64,000 bases of DNA. Origin: Phylloscopus collybita (Eukaryota; Chordata; Aves; Passeriformes; Phylloscopidae). Location of the stretch: positions 61,768,001 through 61,832,000 of the forward strand of contig JAJNNQ010000075.1 of NCBI GenBank assembly GCA_027886175.1. The letters are read 5' to 3'. Numbering within the stretch: position 1 is the stretch's first letter; each line of letters begins with the position of its first letter. This document shows positions 35,764-48,600 of the stretch, piece after piece. Position numbers and translations under genes: made by a program. The notes beneath the pieces are model-generated. The model made no database searches. It was not told the origin of the DNA and saw only the letters and a list, made by a program, of their open reading frames with translations.

Positions 35764-36232
35764 TGTTGTAATGTTCAAACTTGGTATTTACTCACATAAT
35801 ACAAGCTTAATACGCATGTGTAACCAAGAAGGTAGCCTAATATGCATGAGCAGTAAAAAAGGTTATTCAAAGGACACGTGATGAAGAGGATGAGCCTTCA
35901 TCTCACGACCCCCTAAAAGGTGGCGAGACCCCCAAAAAGAGATGACGGGGCATGCGTGATGGAGGTGGTGATGAAAACAGTGATGTAAAACTTACATATC
36001 GAAAATAGGAGGGGATGGGTGGTGGCACGTATTGGCCTACACTATAAAGGGGCCAGCTTGGGGTTATCTCGTTTGTACGTGAGGCGGGATCCCATGGCCC
36101 TGCCCCGTACCCCGCGCTTTGTATCTTTGTTTATGCATTATTAACCAAACCAGTTATTTACTATTCAGTTATTATGTGATTATAATCCAATTTTTGTATT
36201 CATTAATTTGCTCAATTAAAATTGCTGTTACA
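35764..36232 (+). mobile_element. Endogenous-retrovirus solo LTR, plus orientation
   Basis: Starts TGTTGTAATG and ends GCTGTTACA. It contains a CpG-bearing U3-like part, a TATA box (CACTATAAAGG, near 36040-36050), then a GC-rich segment (GAGGCGGGATCCCATGG) and an AT-rich U5-like end. The flanking 5-mers are TTTAT (35759-35763) and TTTAA (36233-36237), four of five identical, which would suit the 5-bp duplications of the ERVL class. No internal retroviral genes are present. The 3' boundary is the weakest part of the call. Confidence 0.6.
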
Positions 36233-39200
36233 TTTAAATTTTGTTTGGGGTTTTTTTTTGGATAATTGGGCATCATATTTATAACAATTCTAAGTTGGAC
36301 CTCCGCCTCTGCAAACTGTATCTCTTTCTTCTTGTTTTCCTCAAACTTGAAGCACTGGAAAAAAATACAGCAGGTACACCCAGATCCTGTGTTTCTCTGG
36401 GATACCACTGTCCTTACAATGTAACTGTCCTGCAGTCACCAAGAAAAAAGGCTGCCCCTTCTCCCTCCTTCTTCTGCCCTGCTCCTTTAGGTATCCTCCC
36501 AAGTGAGATTTAGCTTTCTGCTCTCCTATCTGCTGGTTTAGGTACTGAGTAAAACCCAGGACAGATCAAATGGTGATGGTGATCCCCTCCAGCAACTATC
36601 TACATTTTGCCTGTGCACCTCAGAGCTAGACTACAGCGAAATCCAAGCCACTGACAGACTGAAAGGGGTACAAGATGGAAGGCTTCATTAACTGGGATAT
36701 TTTACTGTGAACCAGTGTACTAGTGCTGTTTTGCAACAGCTACTTGAGGATTATGTTCGGGGATTCAGAAGTGTTGCTTTAGATATGTAAATTTCTAGCT
36801 GGCCCATAACTTATTTTCATGAGACTGTTATTTTCTCGGTACTGTGCTAGCTCTCAACTGTCATGTTCAAGTGAGAGACTTCAGCTGCAGGATCTCGAGG
36901 CAGTGCTCTCTGTGCCTTTGCTATCGGTTTGGAAGGGGATTTCTGAGCATGGGGAAAATGTCATTAGTTCCATCCTTGTAGTATGTCATTTCTATCTACG
37001 TGTACATAACAAGAGTCAACAAAGAGTGAATCAATTCTTTCAGTAAGATTCCATTGCTGCTATCTTTACAGAATATTAGTATCAGTGACAGTCTCCAAAT
37101 CTCAGAATTCTATTCCTGTTTGTTGTTCCTCAAGGAGGGGAAAATCTCCTTCAGTTTTTTAAAATTTTTTTCCAGCTTATGCATAATGTAGACAGATGAT
37201 TAAAATATACCATGGGTATGGCAATGACTTCACAGTTACTGCTTCCCAGTTTAAATTGTAAAACTTATGACTGCTCCATAAAAATACCTTGTAAGTTTTT
37301 CTCTTATGGTGAATTTTCATTATAAACTGCTATATAAATTCAGCATGAACATAAAAAGAAAAATTCATGGAAGTTGAGCACACTCTAAGCTGAACTTGGC
37401 AGTTGCACTAGGTAATATACATGACAGAAAAATGGAAAGAGAAAAATTAAGAGGCAGTGGATATGAATATGAAATATGTCAGAGTTGTTCTAAATCACTA
37501 ATGTTTAACAAAATATTCATTCTCCAAAGATAATATTTAAATTACTGGATTTCCACCATTTAATAAAAATTATAATTTCTTTGAATATCTTTTTGAAAAA
37601 AATAAGGAAGCAGAGTAAGGGAAAATGATCAGATTTACTTTCCTGTTAAGCTCCAGTAATGAAACACCTATCTAGAAATGCATTTCTTTTTCAATGTAGG
37701 CCAGGGTAGTAAAATTGTACACGATTTCTTTTCTTAATAAAAGATATGTAGGCCAAAAAAACCCACACCATTACTTCATTAGGAGATTTCAAGGGTGTCT
37801 GTCTTGAATTGAAGCAGCTTAGTTTGGAATCCCTCTTTTTGGTTTTTTTTTTTAGTTCCAATTACTCTAAGGCAGTATCCCCCATCATTAAACTGATACA
37901 GTGCACTTGGAGACCATGGGCAATGGCACAAGCCACCTGTCTGGGAAGCCCAGACTGCTGAGAAGAATGGGATTATGAGTTGCATCTGAGGTACCAAAGG
38001 AAGGAGAAAGGACAAGCTGGTTTCAAAACAAGACAGAATTATGGAGTTTTACATTTGTCAACTCAAATTTGTTAATTGAAAATGAATAAATCCGTATTTT
38101 GGGTTTTGGTTATCATCCATTTTTCAACAGTAGAATTCCCAGGAACTACAAATTATCAGTTTTAAGAAATACTCCTGGAAAATAAAATACATGGTGGGCC
38201 CTTAATACTTCTTACAGGAACAGCTACCTAACACCTTCCTCTCATTTAGACTTCAGCTATACAGGTCACAGGGGCACAACTGTAATAGCTTTCTGAATCA
38301 CTCAGTTGCTAGTGCTGCTTCAGAAGATATATTTCAGATTTATGAAAGTTCTGGGTCCTAAGCAGCTGGGCTGGTGTGTTGTAAGAACCTAGTCTGAGAT
38401 AAAATGGCAGGTCACCGTGCGAAATGGTCCACTAAAGATTTACACAATCTGAATTCCAGTTTTGTCTTCTGAGGCTTGGCTGCTTGCTGACTTCCTAAGC
38501 CTGTAATTCATTTACAGAAAGATAAATTTCATATCCGTGACTGTGACAGCCAGTATGCCTCATCTATTGGAACAAGCCAGCAGTACTCCTTATAAAGCAC
38601 TTCCCCAAGGGGCCCAGAACATTTAGGATCAGTGCCTGGGCAAAGCAGTGCTCTCATTGCTACAAGCAAAAGAATCCCATCACAATCATTCTTCTGTTCA
38701 GAGTATTTTTCTTTGCTTTCTTCACTTTCTTCATTTTCTTCAAAGTTCCTCCCAGCTTCTACATTGTAGAATGTAGAATGTAGAATGTAGAATGTAGAAT
38801 GTAGAATGAAGTGCTGGCATAGTCAGGAGTCTGTCTTATTCCAGAGCATTTGCGTTTTGGTGTGGGGATAGTGCATAGTTCTTTTCACAGTGAAACAGAG
38901 CACATACCACAATATGAAATAAGAAAAGCCTTACTAGCTATGGGTCAAATCCTATTCTGAAGAATTTTAGCTCTAAGCTGTGTGATACTACTTTATAAAC
39001 TCATTAATCTAGGTTTCATTCATCAGGTATGTTGTTCCGTAAATTTGATGTTAAAACAAACCATGACATTAGGAACAGGCACAGTGTTAGGGCAAAAATT
39101 GCCTTCATTTGCATGTTTGGGGGATGTTATTAGTTGATTGGTTTTATTTTACACTGATTATTTTTGCCATTTCTTCTGTTTGCTATTGTTCAGTAGCAAT

Positions 39201-40562
39201 TTATTTTTCAGGTATTTTTGGACCTAGTCACTTCATTACTTGAAATTTAGAGCTGTTTTATCTGAACATAATTTGCTACTGGCAGATTATTCTTCTCAAG
39301 CTCGCAAAACAAATTCCACTCACCCTCTGTGCTCTCGTTCCCCTTTATTTTTCCCATGTAAATAGTTATGTGGATTTGAAAAGAACCTCAGAGCAAAGGA
39401 TAACAGAACATGGGGGGACACAATAAGAGTTAATCACACCTTACAGCAGGCAGCTGGGTGCTATTTTTTTTTTCAAAAATACTTTTTGGTACTGAGATGC
39501 AGGAGATGATACCAGTTATTTCAAATATTTCAAAGACAGGGGCACTTAGGAAGAACACTACTGTTTCCAAGCACTTACTAATTTATGGATTCAGTTAAGT
39601 TGTCTCTTCCCCTGATGACTGATACTGCTGAGAGTTAAATGGATGGCAGAACTATTCAAAGTACCAGGAAAAATCAGTGTGAAATCACTAATCACTGGAG
39701 AGAGTGCTATTGCTCTCCTCCCACGCTGATAAACCTGAGGCAAGTTAACTGGGATGCCTGCAGGAAGGGCTCAGCTAAGAGAATTCCAGTGGTCCTCCAC
39801 TCTGTGTTTATTGCTGCTGACCTGTATTCAGACTTTGCCTCCAAATTGAGTAGTTTTGAAGGGCTGCCATCCATGAGAGTATGGGAAATGCAATATTTAT
39901 GCAACTGAACAGTTTTAGCTGAACTGTACTTTGTGTCCTCACTGCTCTGTGTTACACCACTGTGGCTGCACTGAACACACAGCCTCCTCCATGGCAAATT
40001 CAAAGTGATTTTAGAAAGCTTTCTCAGGATTTAGATGGCTGTGGGTTAAATCCCCCAGAACATGGTGCTGTTTTCCTCTAAAACTGGAAACAGGAATGAA
40101 ATTGTGGTTTTCTCATATGGCAAAACAACTTCTGTTAAAGATTTTGGAAATCACCCACAAGGTCTATGCAGCAGCTGTTGTGAGGCAGGGGGAATGGTAG
40201 AGAGCTGGGAACAGAGACCAACAGCTGCAGAATTTTTTTTTACAGCTGTCTCATGCCCTTTTCCTTGGTTATGCATGTTTTGGTTTTCTGGTATTTGAGA
40301 ACAGTTTCTTGTGACAAGCATAATTTTATGGGTCTGGGATGGGGCAAGCATCCCTGAGTGACAAGAGCGTTTCCTGCTTTGTTGTGATGACCTGCCTGGG
40401 GAGCACTTCCACTGGGTTGAGAGAAAACAATACATTTTCTATGGAAAAGATGTGCAAGAAATAGTCACTAAACTTTTTGAAGAGCCCTTAGTAGATGATG
40501 CTGATGAGGAAGACTTCAGGGAGATGCTCTGAATGGAGCTCTATGTCCATTCTGTGTGCCAC
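36233..40562. other. Intergenic stretch, no gene recognised
   Basis: AT-rich unique sequence with a heptamer tandem repeat (38766-38807). Open frames up to 98 codons show no domain. No LINE or LTR recognised. Confidence 0.5.
38766..38807. repeat. Heptanucleotide tandem repeat GTAGAAT x6
   Basis: Six perfect 7-bp units with no spacers, so it is a microsatellite-class repeat and not a spaced array. Confidence 0.95.
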
Positions 40563-40624
40563 ATCTAATCTAATCTAATCTAATCTAATCTAATCTAATC
40601 TAATCCTAGTCTAATCTAATCTAT
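40563..40624. repeat. Pentanucleotide tandem repeat (TAATC)n
   Basis: Eight perfect units, a short interruption (CTAGT), then about three more. It lies about 60 bp upstream of a CR1 3' fragment. Confidence 0.95.
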
Positions 40625-40681
40625 AGTCCAGAATACCATATTTAATAGGAATGAAATAGTAACACATTGTGGTGGGTATTT

Positions 40682-40920
40682 GAGGAAAGACCTTAAATTG
40701 CACCAGGGGAGGTTTAGATTGGATATAAGAAAAAGAAGCTTTTCACTGAAAGGCTAGTTAGGTATTGGAATAAGTCACCCAGGGAGGTGGTGGAGTCGCT
40801 GTCTCTGGAAGTGTTCAAGAAGCATCTGGATGTGGCACTTGAGGCTATGGTTTAAGGGTGATTATGCTTGTGCTGGGTTGATGGTTGGATGACCATCTTC
40901 CAACTTTGATGATTCTGTAT
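40682..40920 (+). mobile_element. CR1 LINE 3' fragment
   Basis: Plus-strand CR1 3' UTR. It shows TTGCACCAGGGGAGGTTTAG, CACCCAGGGAGGTGGTGGAG, CTCTGGAAGTGTTCAAGAAG, GTGGCACTTGAGGCTATGG and the end TTTGATGATTCTGT. This is a different CR1 subtype from the copies at 5500 and 59015, judging by the GGAGGTGGTGGAGTCG phrase. Confidence 0.93.
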
Positions 40921-43900
40921 TTAATAGTGTAGTTAGAACTGTCAAGCAAGTATTAAAAACTCTGGACTTAACAAGAGCAAATGAAATTATGTGATCACCT
41001 TGAGATGGAGGGAAAGAAGATAATGTAAAGATATCAGGTAGTGTTTTAAGTAGGAACTCCATAAGCTTTAGGTGTACATTTACAGTTTCCTCAGATAAAT
41101 TCTTCATATCTCCTCAGATATTAGTCTTCACACATATTATTATTAAACAGTCCAATTCCAGCCTTTTGTCATATTTCAGCCCTTTAGTCCTACTTATGTC
41201 AAAAAGTGATATTTTTCTATAGGAGGTGGCTGAAAATTTGTTTACTTATACAAAACTGAAAAGTCAGGCTTCTGAGAGCTGAGGTATGGTACCGAATTTA
41301 TCCCTTCTCACACACCTTGTGCTTTGTTTTGATGTGTTTCTTAGATAAAAGTTATTGCTATGACAAAAGAATTTGTCATCAGTTCTTTGTCATTACTCTG
41401 CAGAGAACGCATCACTTCAGAAACTTCAGCATATAAAATTAAACTGCTCCAAAATTACAACACTAAAAGACTTCTAGCTCATTATAAAAGAATATAAGCA
41501 GCATTTCAGTTACCACCATTTGCCATCATCCACACCTTCACCATCTTGAAGCAATTTAGAGACTGCATTTGATAAACTTTCACTTAACATACAGAGGTGA
41601 CTTGTTGGAAAGCTTTTAAGTGCCTTTTAGTGATAAAATGTATTGTTGGTGAAAAAACCTCAGAATACTTGTATATTTTTTTGACAGAATTTAACATTTC
41701 CTGAAATTCCTAGGCTTTTTTTTTTTTTTTTTTTTGGCATAAATGAGAGTGACAAAGTTTTGTTACATACCTTTAAAATCAAGAGTTATGTTATGCATGT
41801 TGTTATATGTAGCACATGATCTCAGCAGTTAGATAGAAGCATATATTCTTGTATTCCTAGTAGAATATCCCCCTTGTAAACTGATATTAATAATACTATG
41901 GTAATTATTTAATTCCAGCTATTAAAAGTATCAGAGGAGACAGAAAAATATGTCCTTTTCATATTATAGTTTTTAAAACTACTTTAAACTTTTTTTTTCC
42001 TTCAAGTTATTAGAGAATGAGTCACCCACTTCATCTTAAATAATCTACTGCCACAATTATGATTTGTTTGCTTGGCACACTTTTTATTGCTTGTGGTACA
42101 GTCACTTCAGCCTTTTTCTTACCAACAAAATACGTTGTTACTTAGCAGAAATTTTGGATTTTTTTTTATATTTTCTTTTTCAACATTCTATCCCATGTCT
42201 GACAATCCATCATGAAAAACTGGAGAACTCTTACCTTTTTTTGATACATGAAGAATTCTTTTACAGTGTGGGGGTATCTCTTGTTTTGCAGATGAGTTAT
42301 TTTAGTGATCTTTAAAGTCATGGCCATCATGTATACTGGTAAATCCTTCAATAAATTAATAATTCACTAGGGCCATAGCCAACTCTAACCCACAATCAAT
42401 TACTCACATCTTCAGTGCCTGTCCAGAGACAGGCGTCATGTTTGACTGTATATGACATTTTAAACAGGTAGGGTAGCACAGTCTTTATTGAAGGCTATTC
42501 TAGCTGGAGATCTTGGCAGTCAGCTAGAGCTTTTATGGAAGACACAGAGGGTCTTACACTTAGGGAGCAGCTGAAATCCTTTCCATACGAAGTTTATGAA
42601 GGAACATATGAAATTTGGAGTTCAGGTTTTAATTCAATTACTTGGAAGTCTCTCTAGGAGTGAGCACTCATCATACTTCTTTCAGCTGTTTCTAGTTTTC
42701 ACAAAACAGAAGAAATTTCCATGCCAGTTTGTTTTTAGAGGCTGTCTGGTCTCTAGATTGCTCACATGGTCTTTCTCCTAAGATCAGAAGGGTCCCAGCT
42801 TGCTTCCAGTTCCATCAAAAGGCTGTAACTTTTATTTGTTCAGTGTGGTAGTCTGTGGGGATGAAAGCATCAGTGACACACTAAAACCCCCAGTTAATGA
42901 AGGTCTCCTTTATTTATAGGATGCTGAGCCCGTTATGAAGCTCCTATAAAGCACTAGCAGAGCTTCTACTTAAAAAGAAAGAAAGAATGAAATTATGGTA
43001 TCCATATGGGCTGGTTTGTTTCATGTTTCTGCCCTTCCCACAGTACTCACTAAACATGTGCAATAATGCATTCTAGACTTTAAATAACGTGAAGTATTTT
43101 CTGTTCATATAACCCTACATGAAGCCTGAAGCCTTTGAAAGGTTCCTTTTTTTTGCCTGCCATTTCCCTAACTGGGTTACAAATGCATAAACATCACACT
43201 TCAATAGCCAATGGCTCAAATACAATTCCACACCCATGACTTTATATTCCAAACTAGTAATTCAGGATAGCCACAGAATAATAGAAAATCATATTTTTCT
43301 TAGGCTTTGTGTTTAGATTTTTTTAAAAGATGATTTCATTTCGTCAGCCTGAACTACAGCCTGAAAAAAGGCTTTAGTCACTAATTGGATCTGTTGGTGT
43401 TGCCTGACAAAACTTAGGTTTTAGTATTTGACTGAATGGTTCAACCTTCCCCATACCCTTTGGAAAAATGAATGAAAAAAACCTATGTCCCTTACAATTA
43501 AAGATGGAGTGTACCCATGGTGAAAAAGGTTCTTCTGCCAGCAGGGAATGCTGACCCTTGTGGGGTCTCATCAGTCTTCACAGACTTGAGCACGTCAGAA
43601 GCTCTCCCTCTTTTGACATCATCCTTAAAACCTACCTCTGGTTAGCTAAGCCCAGGCAGATGCTGGCTCAGTCAGAGTGTGTTGGCATTAATGAGGTAGT
43701 TCAGATCAAATTTTTGCTTTTTAAGTGATTCTCCAGATTATGTTCACTTTCCACGTTCTTACTTGCATCACAGAGAGGTCTTTGACATGGGTGGATGAGA
43801 TCTTCCTAAGGTCCCTAGAAAAGCCCTTCCTTTAGCATGGAAGTACACTGAACATTTGGTTCCATCAGACAGTATGCTTCAGGACTGCACTCTGTGTGCA

Positions 43901-45329
43901 CTAGCCATGGCTGGGCTGTCAGTCCAGTGACCAGAGAAAAGCTGAGACACTGAATGTCAACACTGGATCATCAGCACAGCCTCAGATTGCGGGCTGCAAA
44001 GTTGGATTTGCTCCACTGGTGTTGCACAACTTGCTAATGCAGACGTTGCTTTAACCAATAATCAGACATTGGCAGAAAACCAATGGCTCCCCAGAAAAGA
44101 ACTGGGGAGACTTTTATTTTTTAGGGGTCACAGGGAAATGTCTTTTGGGTGGCAAAGTCCTGTGTTCAGAGCTCATTGTTCTAGTTAGCATGCTTCCTGC
44201 GTTAGCATAATAGGTTTTGGAAATCAAAAGGGGATTATGGACACAGCAAATTGGGAGGACAGTTCTTCAGCCTTGAGGTGGCCAAAAAGACCAAAGCTGC
44301 TTGATTTTGTCTTTAATGAGGCTGTGATTAAGTCATGGTGTCTACAGGCACATGCTTTTAGACTGGGTGCCAAGCACTTGTAAAAGACGTGCAAATTAAA
44401 ATTTTGTTTTATATAATGGGTCACTGCTGGTGTATATTTGCACCTGCTCATTTTTGCTCTGAAACATTGTCTTTGCTTGGAAACTAGAATACAGCGGACC
44501 TTCCAGAGATGGGATAAAAACCTACCTTATGGATTGCAATGTTATCATCAGTATCAGCTTTGCATTTCCCTCCTTAGGAAAGTTTTAAGTAAATAGCTAA
44601 GTTCAGTGTCAATCTTGTGATCTTTAGGTTTTGATTTCCCTTCTGCTGTGATTCATTTTTTTTCTTCTCCACTGCCACAAGGAGCTTCAAAGCCAGTCAT
44701 GGGCCTCAAGAAAATCATATCAATGGGGGAGGAATGGGATGGGACACAGGTATTTAGCAGAAAATCATGCTGTTGTCCCCACTGGTATTTAGGCCACTCC
44801 TGGTAGAATAAAAGAACAGCTGGATATGTGCAGCAGTTATTTTTGGCTTCTGGAAAAATCAGTTGAGATTAGAGGAAGCTAGGTGCAAATTAAAGGGACC
44901 CATAGCTGTTGTAAATTTTCAAGGATTAATGACTTGTCAGTTAGCCCTAAAAAGGGTGAGCAGGAAGATGGAGGATAATCTGTTTTAGCAGAATTTGTGA
45001 GCTGCATTGTCGCCAGCATTTGCCCAGAAGAAACATTCGGCCACGTCATGTTTACAGCAGCTGCTCTGAAGTCTGAGCAATCAAAACAGATTTCTCCCAG
45101 CACTCTGAAAACAAAGCAGGCCACACTGAATCTCCCATGCGCAGATGAGAGCTCCCAGCCATTATTTTCTGTTTATTTAGCATGCCTGTGGAATGGACCG
45201 TGACCGGTGATTTCCAGTCCATCCCGCTGTGCCTGCGTGGGCAGAGGCACCACGCTCTCTCTCAGGGGTGGGAGGCAGCCAGGCCGCCTGCAAAGGCAAC
45301 GCTGAATGCAGGGCTGCGACTACTGCTCA
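40921..45329. other. Intergenic stretch, no gene recognised
   Basis: AT-rich unique sequence with a poly-T run (about 41709-41735). No coding family or repeat family recognised. The block just before the LTR (about 44990-45330) is more GC- and CpG-rich than its surroundings. Confidence 0.5.
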
Positions 45330-45335
45330 GGAGAG
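45330..45335. repeat. Left target-site duplication (GGAGAG) of the solo LTR
   Basis: Directly abuts the TG end of the LTR and is identical to 45664-45669. Confidence 0.85.
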
Positions 45336-45663
45336 TGTTGTATTCCTTTGGAATGGTCTTTCCCCTCAAAACCCCCCAGAGGTTGTAACCCTTGGTCCGA
45401 CCCTACCTTCCCCTTATCTCTGGCCTATGGCTTGCTGCCAGCTATCCCATCCCAGAAAGAGACTAGATAAAAAAATCCCGCTCCTCCATGTTCTTCCTCT
45501 TTGCCCCTGAGATCCCCTTCAGGAATAAAGCCTTGGAACACACCCTGAGGTAAGGAGCCTCTTTTGGATCTTTTTCCTATCCTGAAGCTTACTCCCCCAA
45601 AGCCCCCCAAAATCTGAGCTAGCATTGCGGCCAAGGGGGGCGGAAAGGGGGGTTAGAGCTTCA
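45336..45663 (+). mobile_element. Endogenous-retrovirus solo LTR with 6-bp target-site duplication
   Basis: A 328-bp element with TG...CA ends (TGTTGTATTCC ... TTAGAGCTTCA), flanked on both sides by GGAGAG (45330-45335 and 45664-45669). It contains a TATA-like TAGATAAAA (about 45464-45472) and a polyadenylation signal AATAAA (45524-45529) in the order expected for plus-strand U3-R. The 6-bp duplication is typical of beta-retrovirus-like ERVK elements. No gag, pol or env is present, so it is a recombination-derived solo LTR. Confidence 0.85.
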
Positions 45664-45669
45664 GGAGAG
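45664..45669. repeat. Right target-site duplication (GGAGAG) of the solo LTR
   Basis: Directly abuts the CA end of the LTR and is identical to 45330-45335. Confidence 0.85.
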
Positions 45670-48600
45670 CTTGTGCTGCCCATGGCAATAAAGCCAAGAC
45701 CTCCATCCCACAGTGCTGAGTGGGACGTTGTTTTCTGTAGCAATCCTTCCCCTGGATAAGTGGCAAGGAGGAGATGGAACTTGCAGTGTAATCCTGCTTC
45801 TGGCTGTTGGAAACTTTCGAAGGGACTGCAATGGCGATCACTGACAGGGTGTGCAGGGTGACACACACCATCTCTCTTTTTAAAATGAGAAGGCACCACT
45901 CTGGTGACAGCAGATGCGAGAGCTGCTTGGTTACAGAAGAGGATAAGAGCTCATTTGGACAGAAGTACAAATGAAATCAAGCATTTCAAAACATAATTAT
46001 GGCAGAGACAGTAAACTGCACTCAAAGGACAAATTCTGCACCAAAATTTCAAACCCTGCCTGCTTATGTGCATTCAGGAACAATTTTACATCAGAGCAAA
46101 TGGGGTTTTTTTTATGATGGCTGAGTCAGTGGGCAGTGGGATTTTCTCTGTGGAGAGCTGCACAGCCTTTTCTTTGGAGAAACAAGGCTTCACATGGTTG
46201 GCATTGAGTGGAAAAGCTTCATTACTAAGATTCATAAGAATTGGGATTTCTTCTCCAGATGAGCCTGATTGTGCTAAAGAGTACCAAGTGGCTGTAGCAG
46301 AGCAGTGGGTAACATCCAAATTTCCCTTTTTAGCTTTCACAAGGCTACATCAGGTAGGTCCCACCCTCACACAGTGAAATTAAAAGGCATGTTTCACCCT
46401 TCAGGGATGTGAACTGAGCTTGATGAGCTGCATTTTACAAAATCTCTGTTTCCTTCAGATGTGTGAGTGCCTAGGCTGACATCTCCAACGCATCCAGAGC
46501 CCCAGACTGCCCTATGGGTCATGAATAAGGTCCTTTGCCTTTTGCTGGCAGCTTATTCTAAGTTTCATAGACTGCACAGACATTATAGTTTAAGAAATCC
46601 TAATATGCTCATTCCTTGAACAGGAATATCCACTAGCCAGTCTTGTTCCCTAAAAACTGATGACCCTCTTATCTGGCTTATTTTCCTAAAACAAACTGTC
46701 AAATGCAAACTTGTAATCTTTTCTCCTTCTATTGATTCTCTCAGCCCTGCTCACAGGCCTGCAGGGTTACAAACCCTCTCTGATCATATGCTAATGAGTC
46801 ATTAATACTGGCTGCCTGTTAATGTGAATAAATCCTTAAATAAATAAGGATTATTTAAGAATAAAACCCCCTTCTTAGTCAGCTTTTACCCAAATAACGA
46901 AGACTATTCTGAAAACAAACAAACAAAAAAAAAAATTAAAACCAGCCAAGAATCAGTGAGGTAAAATTAGTACAGCTCATCTTCAGGGCTGCCTGGAGCA
47001 GGGCTCAGCTCATTCTGCCTCAGCCTGGCTGATCCTCCCTACCACTAACCCTTGTTTTATTTAGGCACTTTGAGTATAAAATGGTTTCAGTCAGATTTTA
47101 ATGTCCTCAGATGGCCAAGAACAAAAGGTCAACACTGTTACTCACTGTGTGGCTTTACTGAAGTGTGACTTTTCACCATAAACTCGGCACAAGGTCATTT
47201 TAAGATATTTTTTACACTTTTGTTAGCGAAGGGGAATTACCCATTCACTTCTGGACAAGGTTAAATATCTGACAACAGCTAGAGGTTAAATATTAAGCCA
47301 TTGGTCCCTCCTTTCAAGTAAGAAATTGCAGCTGTCTTCGGAAAGACTCGAAACTTCAGGCAGCATCTTGGAACTGGTACAAGGAAAGGCCATTTCTAAT
47401 TAGCACAAGGGAACTTTAAAGATTTTGAGTCAGGCTCTATTGTCTTGCACCTTCATAAAATTTTGCAAGATTATTAAAGGCCATATGGTGGTGTTTGAAA
47501 AACTCAGCAGATTTTTTTCAAGAGTGTTTGCTTGTTTTATACTTAGCAGGTCTGAAGGTACAATCAGATGAGATGGCTGAGCTGACTTCACAGCTTGCTA
47601 TGTCTAAAAATTAATTCTCCCTCTCCTTTTTTTTGTATCTTAATTTCTTCCACTTTCATGAGCTCAGTTGCCTCCTTGAAAGGTTAGATAGCACCAAGTC
47701 AGGCCAGGGAAATGCTGGGGATCAGTGTGTAAGAGTAAGGAGGATACTGGTGACAAAAAGGAGAGCGAAAAGAACTGCTTCTTTCAGCATCAGCCCTGGG
47801 CTGATGGATCAGTTCAGCCTGTTTGGTCTGACTGGATCCTTGGGGTCCTACAACAGATTTGCAATAGCCCAAAGCCTCTACAATCCAAGCTTTTTGGACA
47901 CAGATTCAATAAAATGGTTATACTTGTGAGTTTTTCTGCTAGACTTGTAACTTCCCTTTTGATTTGCTTTTCGAAGAGTTTGGTAAGAGCTAGGATCTAT
48001 ACCTTTTTGTGTTTGGATCTGCGGAATTATGATTGTGGTGATAACTTTGAAAATTTGAACTGAGTTCAAGTCACCAGTTTGCACACAGCCTGCAGTAATA
48101 GCTACTGCAGGGGAAAAAAAGCTGCCTTCATTTCAGATAGAGACTCTGTGCTTCCAGAGTGCATGATTCTGGCATTTTTTTCCAGAACGTTACTGAATTT
48201 GGTATTTGTACTCTAAAGTGCACCAGCTTGTTGCATTTGGCCACCATCCATTTCTCATTCATTTGGATGGCCAGGACGTGCTGGCAGCTCAGTTTTCCTT
48301 CCTGGTTTTCCTCACATGGTTTTCCAGTCTGCCTGAATTGTGGCACATGATGTCTGAACCTGTACCTGAATAAAAGCATAAACCCTCATTTACTATCCAG
48401 CTGTATTAGCAGCCCTGGATTGTGGTGTGCTCTGGCTTAGCTCCTTGAGGATGTGGTTCAGAGCAGAGGCAAGAACAGTCCCATTTCTAAAGGTGGCCAT
48501 GACCCATGTTCTACCTGCTGTGTGGCCTGAATAAGTCAGGCAGAAACAGAGGCAAGGGGTTGGCAGTCTGTAGCTGCACAGAAATAAAGATTTTTTCTTT

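Noticed and set aside
38766..38807. CRISPR-like array
   Set aside because: The units are contiguous 7-mers without spacers, in a vertebrate genome.
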